A stretch of 52,488 bases of DNA, taken from assembly GCF_000771745.2 (NCBI RefSeq), contig NZ_JPSL02000033.1:1-52488 (forward strand), given 5' to 3'. Both the position numbers and the translations under genes were made by a program. Positions 32,895 to 41,958 of the stretch are shown here, piece by piece. This DNA comes from Thermus filiformis. Its GTDB lineage: Bacteria; Deinococcota; Deinococci; Deinococcales; Thermaceae. The notes under the pieces were generated by a model. It worked only from the letters and a program-made list of their open reading frames with translations, was not told the origin of the DNA and searched no databases. Every line of letters begins with the position of its first letter. Position 1 is the stretch's first letter.

Positions 32895-33246
32895 GGGGGT
32901 GTTGTTGGATTCGACGGGGGCCTCCGAAGGTGTGGCTGCGCGCCGAGGTGCGGGTGGCCTCGTAAAAACCCGCAAAAGAACAAAGGCCAACAAGCCTGCT
33001 TACGCTATCGCGGCTTAATGACCGCGACCCCGCCCCTAAGCCCCGCCGGTGGCTCGAGGGCGCGGGGACACAAAACCGGCTAGCCGAGGGCAAGGTCCCG
33101 TAGCCCGAGGCGAAGCTTAAGCGGGACTCGCCCCTGGCCGCCCGTCCGTGGGCTAAGCCAGGGGGACACCCAAAACGCGGACTACGCGCGTAGAGGCCCA
33201 CCGTAGGGACCTTCGGACGGGGGTTCAACTCCCCCCACCTCCACCA
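32895..33246 (+). ncRNA. ssrA: tmRNA (transfer-messenger RNA)
   Basis: The 352-nt RNA rescues stalled ribosomes by trans-translation. The ends form the tRNA-like acceptor stem (GGGGGTG at 32895 with CACCTCC before the encoded CCA at 33244-33246). The T-arm reads GGACGGGGGTTCAACTCCCC. The tag reading frame starts at GCC 32986 and ends at TAA 33016: ANKPAYAIAA. T. thermophilus has ANTNYALAA, so this tag is one residue longer and ends AIAA rather than ALAA. Most other segments match the Thermus tmRNA closely. Confidence 0.97.
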
Positions 33247-33249
33247 GAT

Positions 33250-33279
33250 GGGCGCCCCCCTGGGGCGCCCTTATCCTTT
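33250..33279 (+). terminator. ssrA terminator
   Basis: GGGCGCCCC (33250-33258), loop CCT, GGGGCGCCC (33262-33270), followed by TTATCCTTT. It lies directly after the tmRNA CCA end. Confidence 0.85.
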
Positions 33280-33325
33280 GGGCCGAAGGTGGCCCAGTCC
33301 GGCATCGGTCCGGCCTTAAACCTGG

Positions 33326-33331
33326 TAAAGT
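33326..33331 (+). promoter_or_regulatory. -10 element of the riboflavin operon
   Basis: TAAAGT, preceded by TGG (extended -10 like), about 7 nt before the probable start of the riboswitch transcript. The -35 region is not clear. Confidence 0.5.
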
Positions 33332-33352
33332 GGACTCGGTGCCTTGGGCACC

Positions 33353-33468
33353 TCCTTCGGGGCGGGGTGGAAGTCCCCACCGGCGGTGAAAGCCCGCGAA
33401 GCCCCCAAAAGGGGCCCGACCCGGTGGAACTCCGGGGCCGACGGTGAAAGTCCGGATGGGAGAAGGAG
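33353..33468 (+). ncRNA. FMN riboswitch (RFN element)
   Basis: The canonical conserved blocks are present in order: TTCGGGGCGGGGTGGAAGTC, CACCGGCGGTGAAAGCCCGC, GACCCGGTGGAACTCCGG, GCCGACGGTGAAAGTCCGGA and TGGGAGAAGGA. It binds FMN and turns off riboflavin synthesis genes. The last block overlaps the ribD ribosome-binding site (GAAGGAGGG) only 8 bases before the start, so control is most likely at translation initiation. I see no separate terminator hairpin. Confidence 0.96.
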
Positions 33469-33475
33469 GGCCGTT

Positions 33476-34609
33476 TTGCGGGAACTGGACGAGCGCTTTC
33501 TCCGTAGAGCCTTGCAGCTGGCCGAGCGGGCCCGCGGCCACACCTCCCCCAACCCCTTGGTGGGGGCGGTGGTGGTGAGGGACGGTCGGGTGGTGGGGGA
33601 GGGGTACCACCCCAAGGCCGGAGAGCCCCACGCCGAGGTCTTCGCCCTGCGCCAGGCGGGGCCCCTGGCCCGGGGGGCCACGGCCTACGTGACCCTCGAG
33701 CCCTGCGACCACTTCGGCCGCACCCCTCCTTGCTCCTTGGCCCTCCTGGAGGCCGGGGTGGCCCGGGTGGTGGTGGCGGCCCGGGACGTGAACCCGGTGG
33801 CCCAAGGAGGCTTGGAGCGGCTGAGGAGGGCGGGGGTGGCGGTGGAGGAGGGGCTTCTCGCCGAGGAGGCCGAGGCCCAGAACGAGGCCTTCTTCACCGC
33901 CCAGAGGAGGGGTCGGCCCTTCGTCCTCCTCAAGGCCGCCCTCACCCTGGACGGGAAGGTGGCCGTCCCTTCGGGGGACGCCCGCTGGGTCTCCTCGGAG
34001 CCCAGCCGCCGGGTGGCCCAGGCCTACCGGCAGTGGCTTCCCGCGGTGGGGGTAGGGGTGGGGACGATCCTCCAGGACGACCCCCTTCTCACCGTGCGCG
34101 ACCCCGACTTCCGCCCCTTTCCCCAGATGCTGGAGCCTCCCCCCCTGCGGGACCCCTGGAAGGTGGTCCTGGACACCGAGGCCCGCACCCCCCCCACGGC
34201 CCGCCTCTTCCAGGAGGGCCCCCGGGGGGAGCCGGCCCGGGTCTGGGTCCTCGCGGGGAAGGGGGCGCCCAAGGAGCGGCTTTCCGCTTTGGAAAGGCGG
34301 GGGGCGCGGGTTTCGGAGCTCCCCCGGGAAGGGGGGAGGGTGAGCCTCGAGGCCGCTTTGGCCCTCCTCTGGGAGGAGGGGATAGACGGCCTCCTCCTGG
34401 AAGGAGGGCCCCGCCTGGCCGGGGCTTTTTGGGAGCGGGGCCTGGTGGACAAGGTGGCCTTCTTCCTGGCCCCCAAGCTTTTGGGGGAGGGGAGGGGGGT
34501 TTTGGAGGGGGTTTCGGTGGAGCGGATGGCCGAGGCCCGGAGGCTCCGCCTCGTGCGGCGGGAGTGGCTGGGGGAGGACCTTTGGCTGGAAGGGTATCCG
34601 GAGGGGTGA
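33476..34609 (+). CDS. ribD: Bifunctional diaminohydroxyphosphoribosylaminopyrimidine deaminase/reductase
   Basis: The product has 377 residues and catalyses steps two and three of riboflavin synthesis. The deaminase domain (about 1-140) has HTSPNPLVGAVVV, the zinc motif PHAE (about 51-54) and VTLEPCDHFGRTPPCS. The reductase domain (about 145-377) has LLKAALTLDGKVA and LLLEGGPRLAGAFWERGLVD. The start is TTG 33476: the frame is open further upstream, but that would run through the riboswitch, and GGAGGG lies 6 nt before the TTG. It ends TGA-ATG directly into ribE. Confidence 0.94.
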   Translation: MRELDERFLRRALQLAERARGHTSPNPLVGAVVVRDGRVVGEGYHPKAGEPHAEVFALRQAGPLARGATAYVTLEPCDHFGRTPPCSLALLEAGVARVVVAARDVNPVAQGGLERLRRAGVAVEEGLLAEEAEAQNEAFFTAQRRGRPFVLLKAALTLDGKVAVPSGDARWVSSEPSRRVAQAYRQWLPAVGVGVGTILQDDPLLTVRDPDFRPFPQMLEPPPLRDPWKVVLDTEARTPPTARLFQEGPRGEPARVWVLAGKGAPKERLSALERRGARVSELPREGGRVSLEAALALLWEEGIDGLLLEGGPRLAGAFWERGLVDKVAFFLAPKLLGEGRGVLEGVSVERMAEARRLRLVRREWLGEDLWLEGYPEG

Positions 34610-35209
34610 ATGTTCACGGGACTGGTGGAGGAGACGGGCGTGATCCTAAAGCGGGAGGAGGGGAGCCTCCTCCGGCTCAAGGTGGGGGCCAAGCGGGTCC
34701 TGGAGGGGACCCGGGTGGGAGACTCCCTCGCGGTGAACGGGGCCTGCCTCACCGTGGTGGAGCTGGACAAAGAGGGGTTTTCCGTGGAGCTGGCCCAGGA
34801 GACCCTGAGGCGGACGGCGGGCCCCTGGCGGGTGGGCCAGCGGGTGAACCTGGAGCGGGCCCTGAGGGTGGGGGACCGGCTGGGGGGGCACTTCGTCACC
34901 GGGCACGTGGACGGGGTGGCCCAGGTGGTCTCCGTCCGGCGGGAGCCGGGGGCCTGGGACGTCTGGCTGGAGGCTCCACCCTCCTTGGCCCGCTACATCG
35001 CCCCCAAGGGCTCGGTGGCCCTGGACGGGGTCTCCCTTACCGTGGCCGGGGTGGAGGGGAACCGCTTCTTCGTCACCCTCATCCCCCACACCCTCGAGGC
35101 CACCACCTTGGGCGGGCTCGAGGAGGGTCAGGGGGTGAACCTGGAGGTGGACCTCATCGCCCGGTATTTGGAGCGGCTGATGGGAGGGCAGGAGGAACGG
35201 TATGGCTGA
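34610..35209 (+). CDS. ribE: Riboflavin synthase, alpha chain
   Basis: The product has 199 residues with two lumazine-binding repeats (about 1-95 and 96-195). Its [10 protein letters not shown] start and [12 protein letters not shown] / [14 protein letters not shown] pairs are diagnostic. It converts two 6,7-dimethyl-8-ribityllumazine molecules into riboflavin. The ATG touches the ribD stop. The last 8 bp overlap ribBA. Confidence 0.96.
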   Translation: MFTGLVEETGVILKREEGSLLRLKVGAKRVLEGTRVGDSLAVNGACLTVVELDKEGFSVELAQETLRRTAGPWRVGQRVNLERALRVGDRLGGHFVTGHVDGVAQVVSVRREPGAWDVWLEAPPSLARYIAPKGSVALDGVSLTVAGVEGNRFFVTLIPHTLEATTLGGLEEGQGVNLEVDLIARYLERLMGGQEERYG

Positions 35210-36401
35210 GCTTGCAGGGACAGAGGAGCTGATACAGGAACTCAGGGCGGGCCGCCCGGTGATCCTGGTGGACGACGAGGACCGGGAGAACGAGGGCGAC
35301 CTGATCATGGCGGCGGAGCACGTGACCCCGGAGTGGGTCAACTTCATGCTGAAGGAGGGCCGGGGCCTCCTCTGCGTGGCCCTGACGGAGGAGCGGGCCA
35401 AGGCCTTGGACCTTCCCCCCATGGTGGCCAAGAACCAGGACCCCCAGGGGACCCTCTTCACCGTGAGCGTGGACGCCCGTGGCACCACCACGGGCATCTC
35501 CGCCTACGAGCGGGCGGCCACCATCAGGCTCCTCGCCGACCCCGAGGCCACGGCCCAGGACTTCCGCCGGCCGGGGCACGTCTTCCCCCTGATCGCGAGA
35601 GGGGGCGGGGTCCTGCGCCGGGCCGGGCACACGGAGGCCACGGTGGACCTCCTCCGCCTGGCGGGGCTTACCCCGGTGGGGAGCCTCATTGAGGTCCTGA
35701 AGGAGGACGGGACGATGGCCCGCCTGCCCGACCTTTTGGCCTTCGCCGAGCGGCACGGCCTCAAGGTGGGGACCATCGCCGACCTGATCCGCTACCGGCT
35801 GGCCAAGGGGGACCTTTACGTGCGGCGGGAGGCGGAGGCTCACTTGCCCACCCGGTTCGGGGAGTTCCGCATCCTCGGCTACCGGGACACCCTCACGGGG
35901 GAGGAGCACGCCGCCTTGGTCATGGGGGAGTGGGGCCCGGAGGAGCCGGTCCTGGTGCGGATGCACTCGGAGTGCCTCACGGGGGACGCCCTCCATTCTC
36001 TTCGCTGCGACTGCGGCTTCCAGCGGGACCTGGCCCTTCAGAGGATCGCCGAGGAGGGGAGGGGGGTCCTGGTCTATTTGCGGCAGGAGGGGCGGGGGAT
36101 CGGCTTGGTGAACAAGATCCGGGCCTATCACCTGCAGGACCAGGGGCTGGACACGGTGGAGGCCAACCTGGCTTTGGGCTTCCCCCCGGACCTGCGCGAC
36201 TACGGGGTGGGGGCGCAGATCCTTTACGACCTGGGGGTGAGGAAGATGCGCCTCCTCACTAACAACCCCCGGAAGATCCGGGCCCTTTCCGGGTACGGGA
36301 TTGAGGTGGTGGAGCGCGTCCCCTTGAGGGCCGGGGACAACCCGCACAATGAGCGGTACCTGGCCGCCAAGAAAGAGAAGCTCGGTCACTGGATGGATTA
36401 G
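35202..36401 (+). CDS. ribBA: Bifunctional DHBP synthase / GTP cyclohydrolase II
   Basis: The product has 399 residues. The N-terminal RibB domain (about 1-200) has [18 protein letters not shown] and [24 protein letters not shown] and makes dihydroxybutanone phosphate. The C-terminal RibA domain (about 205-399) has [20 protein letters not shown] with three zinc cysteines and [11 protein letters not shown], and opens GTP. Together they feed both branches of riboflavin synthesis. The ribH gene (lumazine synthase), often last in this operon, is not in the window. Instead a VWA gene overlaps the 3' end. Confidence 0.96.
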   Translation: MAELAGTEELIQELRAGRPVILVDDEDRENEGDLIMAAEHVTPEWVNFMLKEGRGLLCVALTEERAKALDLPPMVAKNQDPQGTLFTVSVDARGTTTGISAYERAATIRLLADPEATAQDFRRPGHVFPLIARGGGVLRRAGHTEATVDLLRLAGLTPVGSLIEVLKEDGTMARLPDLLAFAERHGLKVGTIADLIRYRLAKGDLYVRREAEAHLPTRFGEFRILGYRDTLTGEEHAALVMGEWGPEEPVLVRMHSECLTGDALHSLRCDCGFQRDLALQRIAEEGRGVLVYLRQEGRGIGLVNKIRAYHLQDQGLDTVEANLALGFPPDLRDYGVGAQILYDLGVRKMRLLTNNPRKIRALSGYGIEVVERVPLRAGDNPHNERYLAAKKEKLGHWMD

Positions 36402-38451
36402 GGCCCTCCTCCTCCTCGTCCTCCTTCTGGCCCTCCTTGACCCCAGGTTGGCCGTCCCGGCCCGCACCCTGTACCTCCTGGACCTCTCCCCCTCGGCGCG
36501 GGACGCCTCCCTGGCCCTGGCCTCGAGGCTGGATGGGGTGGTCCTGGGCTTCGCGGAGGAGGTCCGCCGCCTATCCCCTGGGGAGCGGCCTTTCCTCGGG
36601 GAGAGGACTCGGCTGGACCGGGCCTTCCAGGAGGCCCTGAAGTACCGGCCGGACCGGGTGGTCCTGGTCTCGGACGGGTTGTTTGAGCCCCTCGTTCCGC
36701 CCTTTCCCCTCTTCGCCGTCCACGTCCCGCCCCAGCCCTTCCTGGAGGTCCGCCTCCTCCCCCCAGCCCTGCCCCTTCTGGGGGAGACGGTGGGGGTGGG
36801 GGTGCGGCTTTCCGCCCCGGTGGAGGTGGAGGCCCGCCTCCTCCTGGGGGGGCCGGCGGGCCCCCGGCGCTACGCCCTCCGGGTGGAGGGGGAGCGGCGG
36901 CTCCTCTACACCTTCCCCCTCACCCAGGCGGCCCAGGTCCGGGCGGTGGCCGAGGGGCCCTGGGGCCGGAGCGAGGACCGGGTGGAGGTCCGGCCTTTAG
37001 ACCAGGCCCGGGCCCTCGTCCTGGGGGACCGGACCCTGGCCGCCCTCCTCCGGGCCCAGGGCTTCCAGGTGGAGGAGGGGCCCTTCCGCCTCCCTTTGGA
37101 AGCCGACCTGGTGGCGGTGGGCCTGGGGGTGCTGGACCTGCCGGAGGGGGCGGCCCAGGCCCTGCGGGACTACCTCGAGGCCGGGGGTGGGGTGCTCTTC
37201 ACCGCCCGGGCCGTCCTCGGGGGGTGGGACCGGGCCCTGCCCGACCACCTGCCCCTCAAGCCCAAGAAGACCGAGGGGGCGGCCTTGGTCCTGGTCCTGG
37301 ACGTCTCGGGGAGCATGCAGGGGGAGAAGCTGGCCCTGGCGGTGGAGGGGGCCCTCCGCCTGGTGGAGGCGGCCTCGGAGGAGGACCGGCTGGGGGTGAT
37401 CGCCTTCAGCGGCGAGGCCCGCTGGGTCTTCCGCCCCCGGCCCATGACCCCCCAGGGGAAGAAGGAGGCGCAAAGCCTCCTGCGCTCCTTGGGGGCGGGG
37501 GGCGGAACGGTCCTGGGCCCCGCCTACCGGGAGGCGGTCTCGGCCCTCCGGGAGATTCCCGGCCGCAAGGCCATCCTGGTCCTCTCGGACGGGGAGGTCT
37601 CCGACCCCCAGGCGCCCATCCTGGAGGAGGCCCGGCGGGCGGGCTTTCCCACCAGCGCCCTGGCCCTGGGCCAAGACGCCGACCGGGCCTTCCTAAAGGC
37701 CCTGGCCGAGGCGGGGGGTGGGGCCTACCTCGAGGCCCCGGAGGCCCGGCTCCTCCCCCGCCTCCTCCTGGCCGAAGGGGAGCGGGTCTTCCGGGGGGAG
37801 GGGATGCGGGGCCGCTTCCCCGTCCAGCCCCGGCCCCACCCCCTGACGGAGGGGTTCTCCTTTCCCCCGGTGGGGATGCGGTTTCCCGCCCGGGCCGAGC
37901 CCTGGGCGGAGGTCCTCCTCCTCTCCCAAAAAGACCCCCTCCTCGCCCTGGGGGAGCGGGGGGAGGGGCGGGTGGCGGCCCTGGCCGCCGATCTCTCCTC
38001 CTGGGCCTTCCCGGAGCTTCCGGGGTTCGTGGGGGGGCTCGCCCGCCACCTCTCCTCCCGCCGGAGCCTCCGGGTGGAGGTCCGGGAGGGGAGGGTCCTG
38101 GTCGTGGTGGGGGCCGGGCTGGACGAGGCCCCCAGGCTCCTTTCGGCCGGGGTGGAGCGCCCCCTCCTCCCGGTGGGGCGGGGCCGGTACGAGGGGGTTC
38201 TGGAAGGGGAGGGGGTGGTCCTTTGGGGCCGGCGCCAGGTCCCGGTCCGGACCGGATTCCTGGAGTACCCGCCCCTGGACGGCCGCCGGGTTCTGGCCGG
38301 GATGGCCGAGGCCAGCGGGGGGCGGCTTCTGGACCCCTCCGAGCTCGCCGCCCTGCCCGGGGCCCGCCGCTCCCTGCGGGAGCCCCTCCTGTGGCTTGCC
38401 CTCGGCCTTTTCCTCCTGGAGGGGCTTGTGCGGTATAGACTGGGGGAGTGA
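36349..38451 (+). CDS. Membrane-anchored von Willebrand factor A domain protein
   Basis: The product has 700 residues. A basic N-terminus and TM helix (about 16-32) lead to a GATase1-like region (about 215-300, with [16 protein letters not shown]). A VWA domain (about 310-470) has the MIDAS motif DVSGSM (D318, S320, S322), [10 protein letters not shown] and [11 protein letters not shown] beta-rich part follows and a C-terminal TM (about 676-690, [14 protein letters not shown]). This is the layout of Bat-like or glutamine amidotransferase-like VWA proteins, possibly metal-dependent adhesion or chaperone modules. ATG 36349 overlaps ribBA by 53 bp; there is no later start before the TM helix. 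A role in flavin metabolism is not indicated by its domains. Confidence 0.85.
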   Translation: MSGTWPPRKRSSVTGWIRALLLLVLLLALLDPRLAVPARTLYLLDLSPSARDASLALASRLDGVVLGFAEEVRRLSPGERPFLGERTRLDRAFQEALKYRPDRVVLVSDGLFEPLVPPFPLFAVHVPPQPFLEVRLLPPALPLLGETVGVGVRLSAPVEVEARLLLGGPAGPRRYALRVEGERRLLYTFPLTQAAQVRAVAEGPWGRSEDRVEVRPLDQARALVLGDRTLAALLRAQGFQVEEGPFRLPLEADLVAVGLGVLDLPEGAAQALRDYLEAGGGVLFTARAVLGGWDRALPDHLPLKPKKTEGAALVLVLDVSGSMQGEKLALAVEGALRLVEAASEEDRLGVIAFSGEARWVFRPRPMTPQGKKEAQSLLRSLGAGGGTVLGPAYREAVSALREIPGRKAILVLSDGEVSDPQAPILEEARRAGFPTSALALGQDADRAFLKALAEAGGGAYLEAPEARLLPRLLLAEGERVFRGEGMRGRFPVQPRPHPLTEGFSFPPVGMRFPARAEPWAEVLLLSQKDPLLALGERGEGRVAALAADLSSWAFPELPGFVGGLARHLSSRRSLRVEVREGRVLVVVGAGLDEAPRLLSAGVERPLLPVGRGRYEGVLEGEGVVLWGRRQVPVRTGFLEYPPLDGRRVLAGMAEASGGRLLDPSELAALPGARRSLREPLLWLALGLFLLEGLVRYRLGE

Positions 38452-38711
38452 AGGTCTACATAGACGGGGACTGCCCCATCTGCCGCGCCCTCGGCCGGTT
38501 CGTCCCGGCGGTGCCCTACTAGGTGGAGCTTCCCCCGGGCCTGAGCCTGGAGGAGGCGGAGGAGGCGGTCCACCTCTGGGAGGAGGGGCGGCTTTGTACC
38601 ACCCCAGCTTGGCTTGCGCCAAGCTGGGGGCCCCGGTAAACCACAAGGTTCGGGGAGCGGGCCTACCGCGCCTTCGCCCGCAGGAGGCCTAAGCGGAAAG
38701 GCCGGGGCTAG
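38448..38711 (+). pseudogene. DCC-family (DUF393) thiol-disulfide oxidoreductase-like gene, broken
   Basis: GTG 38448 overlaps the VWA stop (GTGA). The start [19 protein letters not shown] carries the DxxCxxC motif of the DCC/DUF393 family. TAG at 38520-38522 stops the frame after 24 codons. The frame continues (VELPPGLSLEEAEEAVHLWE) until a palindromic repeat (38596-38639), which brings a second stop TAA. Beyond it the same phase encodes FGERAYRAFARRRPKRKGRG and a stop at 38711, resembling the basic DCC C-terminus. It therefore looks like one gene hit by a nonsense mutation and a repeat insertion. The C-terminal assignment is the less certain part. Confidence 0.75.
38596..38639 (+). repeat. 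Palindromic element, copy 3 (full length, inside the DCC gene)
   Basis: GTACCACCCCAGCTTGGC, loop TTGC, then the complementary arm GCCAAGCTGGGG and GGCCCCGGTAA. The stem is a perfect 12 bp (38602-38613 with 38618-38629). It is identical to the copy at 45451-45494 except for the first base and two base pairs of the stem, both changed on both arms. It supplies a stop codon to the disrupted gene. Confidence 0.88.
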
Positions 38712-38719
38712 CCCCGGCC
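38700..38719. terminator. Bidirectional palindromic terminator, DCC pseudogene / tRNA-Ser
   Basis: GGCCGGGGC-TA-GCCCCGGCC, a 9-bp perfect inverted repeat flanked by AAA on the left and CTTT on the right, can end transcription in either direction. It lies 3 nt beyond the tRNA 3' CCA. Confidence 0.75.
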
Positions 38720-38722
38720 CTT

Positions 38723-38816
<94 letters not shown>

Positions 38817-38826
38817 AGCGCCCTTG

Positions 38827-38862
38827 AGTTTAGCAAGGGGCCTTCCCCCCGTCAAGTAGACT
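38827..38862. promoter_or_regulatory. Divergent promoters, tRNA-Ser and DHH-CBS-nucleotidyltransferase gene
   Basis: For the tRNA (minus strand): -35 TTGACG (38855-38850), 17 bp, -10 TAAACT (38832-38827), with the start about 6 nt before the mature 5' end. For the + strand gene: -10 TAGACT (38857-38862), 6 nt before GTG 38869, so leaderless. The two promoters are back to back. Confidence 0.7.
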
Positions 38863-38868
38863 GGTTTC

Positions 38869-41301
38869 GTGCGGATCCTCGCCGCGCACGAGAACCTGGA
38901 CTTTGACGCCCTGGGTTCCTTGCTCCTAGCCCGGCGGCTCTTCCCGGGGGTGGCGGTCCTCCTGGGGGGCCTCGAGGGCCACATGAAGGAGGTGGTGGCC
39001 CTTTTCTCCGACCACCTGGACCTGGTGCCTGCGGGCGAGCTGGACCTCCAGGGGGTCAGCGAGGTGGTCCTGGTGGACAACGCCCGCCCCGAGCGGATCG
39101 GCCCCCTGCGCCGCCTTCTGGGCCGGGTGCCCTTCCACGTTTTTGACCACCACCCCCCTTCCCCGGGGGACGTGCCCGCGGTGGGCGGGGTGGTGCGGCC
39201 GGTGGGGGCCACGGTCAGCCTTCTCGTGCCCCTGCTCCGGGCCCGGGGGGTGGGCCTGACCCCCTTGGAGGCCACCCTGGCCTACGCCGGCCTTTGGGAG
39301 GACACCGGGGGGTTCAGCTTTCCCTCCACCACCGGGGAGGACCTCGAGGCGGGGGCCTTCCTCCTGGCCCAGGGGGCCAGGCCCGCCCAGGTCCGGGACT
39401 GGGTGCGGGAGCGCTACCCCCAGGAGGCCCGCGCCCTCCTCACCCAGCTTCTGCGCAAGGGGCGGGTGGTGGAGGTGGAGGGGTTCCGCCTCCTCCTGGC
39501 CCAGGCCCGGGAGGAGGGGTACATCCCCGCCCTTGCCCCCTTGGCCCATACCCTCCTGGACCTGTTTGATGCCCATGGGGTCCTGATGGTCCTGAAGCTG
39601 GGCCGGGACACCCTCTTTATCGCCCGGAGCAAGGAGCGGCTGGACGTGGGGCGGTGGCTCGCCGAGGTGGGGGGCGGGGGCCACCCCCGGGCGGCCTTCG
39701 CCCGGGTGCGGGGGGTGAGGAGCGCTCTGAAGAAGCTCCTGGACGCCCTGCCGCGCTACCTGGAGCGGGAACCCACCCTGGCGGAGCGGATGACCAAGCG
39801 GGTGGAGACCCTTCCCCCCACCACGGTCCGGGAGGCCCTGAACCTGCTTCTGGAGCGGGGTTACGGGGGAATGCCGGTGGTGGAGAAGGGGGCGCGGGGG
39901 GTGCGGGTCTTGGGCATTGCCCGGAGGCGGGACCTGGAGAAGGCGGTCCGCCACGGCCTGGGCCATCTGGGGGTGACCGCCTTCCTCTCCCGTGCGGTGG
40001 TCCTCCCCCCGGACGCGCCCCTGGCCCGGGCGGAGGAGGCCCTGAAGACCGGGGTGGGCCGGGTCCTGGTGGGGGAGGAGGTGGGGGAGGGGGAGTACCG
40101 GCTTTTGGGCATCTTCACCCGAACCGACCTCTACCGGACCGAGCCCCCCCGGGCCCCCTCCCCGGGGGAGGAGGTCTTGGCCCGGCTTCCCGAGGGGGTC
40201 AGGCGGGTCCTCCTCGCCCTGAAGGAGGCCTTCCCCAGGGGGGTGTACCTGGTGGGGGGGGTGGTGCGGGACGCCCTTTTGGGCTTCGCCCTGGGGCCGG
40301 ACGTGGACCTGGTCCTGGAGGGGCTGAGGGCGGAGGAGGTGGCCCGGGCCCTCGTGGGCCGCTTCGGGGGGAGCTACGGCCTGCACGTGGCCTTCGGCAC
40401 CGCCCGGGTGCGGCTTTCCTTCGGGCTCGAGGTGGACCTGGCCGAGGCCCGGGAGGAGTACTACCCCTACCCGGGGGCCCTGCCCAAGGTGCGGCCCAGC
40501 TCCATCGCCAAGGACCTGGAGAGGCGGGACTACACGGTGAACGCCATGGCCCTGGCCCTGGAGGACCTCCGCCTCTTGGACCCTTACGGGGGGCTTTTGG
40601 ACCTCAGGGCCCGGCTCCTTCGGCCCCTCCACCCCCTCTCCTTCGTGGAGGACCCCACCCGGATCGCCCGGGGGGCGCGGCTCGCCGCCCGGCTGGGCTT
40701 CCGCCTGGCGGAGGAGGCCCTGCCCCAGCTCCGGCCTGCCCTCATGCCCGAGGTGCTGGGCCAGGTCTCGGCCGCCCGCCTCCGGGACGAGCTCTACCTG
40801 ATCCTAAAGGAGCCCGAGCCCACCCGCGCCCTGCGGCTTTTGGAGGACTGGGGGGCCCTCGGCCCCCTCTTCGGCCTGAGGCCGCCCCGGGAAGGGCTAT
40901 TGGAGCGGGTCCAGGAGCCCGAGGCGCGGCTTCTTCTCCTCCTCTACGAGCAGGAGAGGCCCGAGGAGGCGGCCCGGAGGCTCGCCCTTCCCCGGCGGGT
41001 CCTCGAGGGGGTGCGGCTTCTAAAAGCCCTCCCCGAGGACCCCACCCCCCTTCGGGAGGAGCCCCTCCGCTCCGCCTTCCTGGCCCTCTTTCCCGAGAAG
41101 GAGGCCTGGCTCTACCAGGAGAGGCGGAAGCTCATGGGGCGGGACCTTCTGGCCCTGGGCCTTTCCCCGGGGCCGCGGGTGGGGGAGATTTTGCGCAAGG
41201 TGGAGGAGGCCCGCGCCCGGGGGGAGGTGAAGGGGTTTGAGGAGGAGCTCGAGTTGGCCCGTAAACTGATAGGCGATGGGACTTCTCTCGTATCTCAGTG
41301 A
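38869..41301 (+). CDS. DHH phosphoesterase - CBS pair - tRNA nucleotidyltransferase fusion
   Basis: The product has 810 residues. The N-terminal DHH/DHHA1 phosphoesterase (about 1-305) has NLDFDALGS and FDHH (92-95), as in nanoRNase/NrnA-type enzymes. Two CBS motifs follow (about 308-430). The class II nucleotidyltransferase has LVGGVVRDALLG, the catalytic DVD (D478, D480), RRDYTVNAMALAL and EDPTRIARGARLAARLGF. It lengthens tRNA 3' ends (A- or CCA-adding) or makes poly(A). The three-part architecture is known in several bacterial groups, but the function of the DHH half in it is unclear. It is divergent from a tRNA-Ser gene, which itself encodes CCA. GTG start 6 nt after a -10. Confidence 0.9.
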   Translation: MRILAAHENLDFDALGSLLLARRLFPGVAVLLGGLEGHMKEVVALFSDHLDLVPAGELDLQGVSEVVLVDNARPERIGPLRRLLGRVPFHVFDHHPPSPGDVPAVGGVVRPVGATVSLLVPLLRARGVGLTPLEATLAYAGLWEDTGGFSFPSTTGEDLEAGAFLLAQGARPAQVRDWVRERYPQEARALLTQLLRKGRVVEVEGFRLLLAQAREEGYIPALAPLAHTLLDLFDAHGVLMVLKLGRDTLFIARSKERLDVGRWLAEVGGGGHPRAAFARVRGVRSALKKLLDALPRYLEREPTLAERMTKRVETLPPTTVREALNLLLERGYGGMPVVEKGARGVRVLGIARRRDLEKAVRHGLGHLGVTAFLSRAVVLPPDAPLARAEEALKTGVGRVLVGEEVGEGEYRLLGIFTRTDLYRTEPPRAPSPGEEVLARLPEGVRRVLLALKEAFPRGVYLVGGVVRDALLGFALGPDVDLVLEGLRAEEVARALVGRFGGSYGLHVAFGTARVRLSFGLEVDLAEAREEYYPYPGALPKVRPSSIAKDLERRDYTVNAMALALEDLRLLDPYGGLLDLRARLLRPLHPLSFVEDPTRIARGARLAARLGFRLAEEALPQLRPALMPEVLGQVSAARLRDELYLILKEPEPTRALRLLEDWGALGPLFGLRPPREGLLERVQEPEARLLLLLYEQERPEEAARRLALPRRVLEGVRLLKALPEDPTPLREEPLRSAFLALFPEKEAWLYQERRKLMGRDLLALGLSPGPRVGEILRKVEEARARGEVKGFEEELELARKLIGDGTSLVSQ

Positions 41302-41881
41302 CCCCGGGGTCTTCCTGGTGGCCTTCCTCTTGGCCGTTTTGGGCCTGATGCTCCACAACCTGGCCCAGGCCTGGCTCGCCGACCGCTACGGCGACCCCGG
41401 CCCCAGGCGGCACGGCTTTTTGAGCCTGGACCTCAGGGTCCACCTCGAGCCCTTGGGCCTCCTCCTCCTTCTCCTTTTGGGCTTCGGCTGGCCCCGGTTC
41501 GTCCCCTACCGGCTCTTCGGGGGCAAGGAGGCGCGGGTGGCCCTGATGGGCCCCCTGGGCTTCCTCCTGGCCGCCTTCCTGTACGGCCTCTTCGCCCGCT
41601 TCCTCCCCTACCCCTTCGGCGAGGGGGCCCAGGTGGCCCAGGGCCTGATGCTCCTCCACGCGGCCATCTACCTCTTCCCGGTGCCCCCTTTGGACGGGGC
41701 CCGGGTGGTCTACGCCCTGGGAAGCCGCGAGGCCCGGGCCCTGATGGACCGGCTCGCCTCTTACGGCCCCCTGGGCTTCCTCCTCGTCTTCCTGGTCCTC
41801 TCCTACACCGGGGTGACCGGGGCGGTGGTCCGGGGGCTCGCCGGGCTTCTGGGCTACCTGTACCGGGCCATGGGGCTTTGA
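41276..41881 (+). CDS. M50-family protease-like membrane protein with lost active site
   Basis: The product has 201 residues with about five TM helices. It aligns along its length with the following gene: HNLAQAWLADRYGD against [28 protein letters not shown] against [14 protein letters not shown], and PVPPLDGARV against [10 protein letters not shown]. The zinc motif HExxH has become HNLAQ (residues 27-31), so the catalytic Glu and second His are gone while the PPLDG motif remains. It should be a pseudoprotease. Start ATG 41276 overlaps the previous gene by 26 bp. It may act as a partner or regulator of its active neighbour. Confidence 0.82.
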   Translation: MGLLSYLSDPGVFLVAFLLAVLGLMLHNLAQAWLADRYGDPGPRRHGFLSLDLRVHLEPLGLLLLLLLGFGWPRFVPYRLFGGKEARVALMGPLGFLLAAFLYGLFARFLPYPFGEGAQVAQGLMLLHAAIYLFPVPPLDGARVVYALGSREARALMDRLASYGPLGFLLVFLVLSYTGVTGAVVRGLAGLLGYLYRAMGL

Positions 41882-41912
41882 GGCCGCCCCGGCTTGGAGC
41901 TCCCTGTGTCCT

Positions 41913-41941
41913 GCCCGCCGACTCTGAGGGGTCTGGCGGGC
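41913..41941 (+). other. Hairpin between the two M50 genes
   Basis: GCCCGCC (41913-41919) and GGCGGGC (41935-41941) with a 15-nt interior that can pair further. It lies in the 77-bp gap before the active M50 gene, whose RBS AAAGGTG follows. It could be a processing or partial termination site that changes the ratio of the two proteins. Confidence 0.45.
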
Positions 41942-41958
41942 CCAAAGAAAGGTGAAGC

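Noticed and set aside
33344-33475. Upstream in-frame extension of ribD
   Set aside because: This DNA is the FMN riboswitch; the protein start at TTG 33476 has a proper ribosome-binding site.
33182-33805. Minus-strand open frame across the tmRNA 3' end and riboswitch
   Set aside because: It is antisense to two certain RNA elements and to ribD.
38598-38644. ACCAC on both sides of repeat copy 3 as a target duplication
   Set aside because: The left ACCAC belongs to the repeat consensus (also at 45453), so the right one may be chance.
40200-41300. Separate CCA-transferase gene start inside the DHH fusion
   Set aside because: The frame is continuous with no stop, promoter or ribosome-binding site at the domain border; the fusion is a known architecture.
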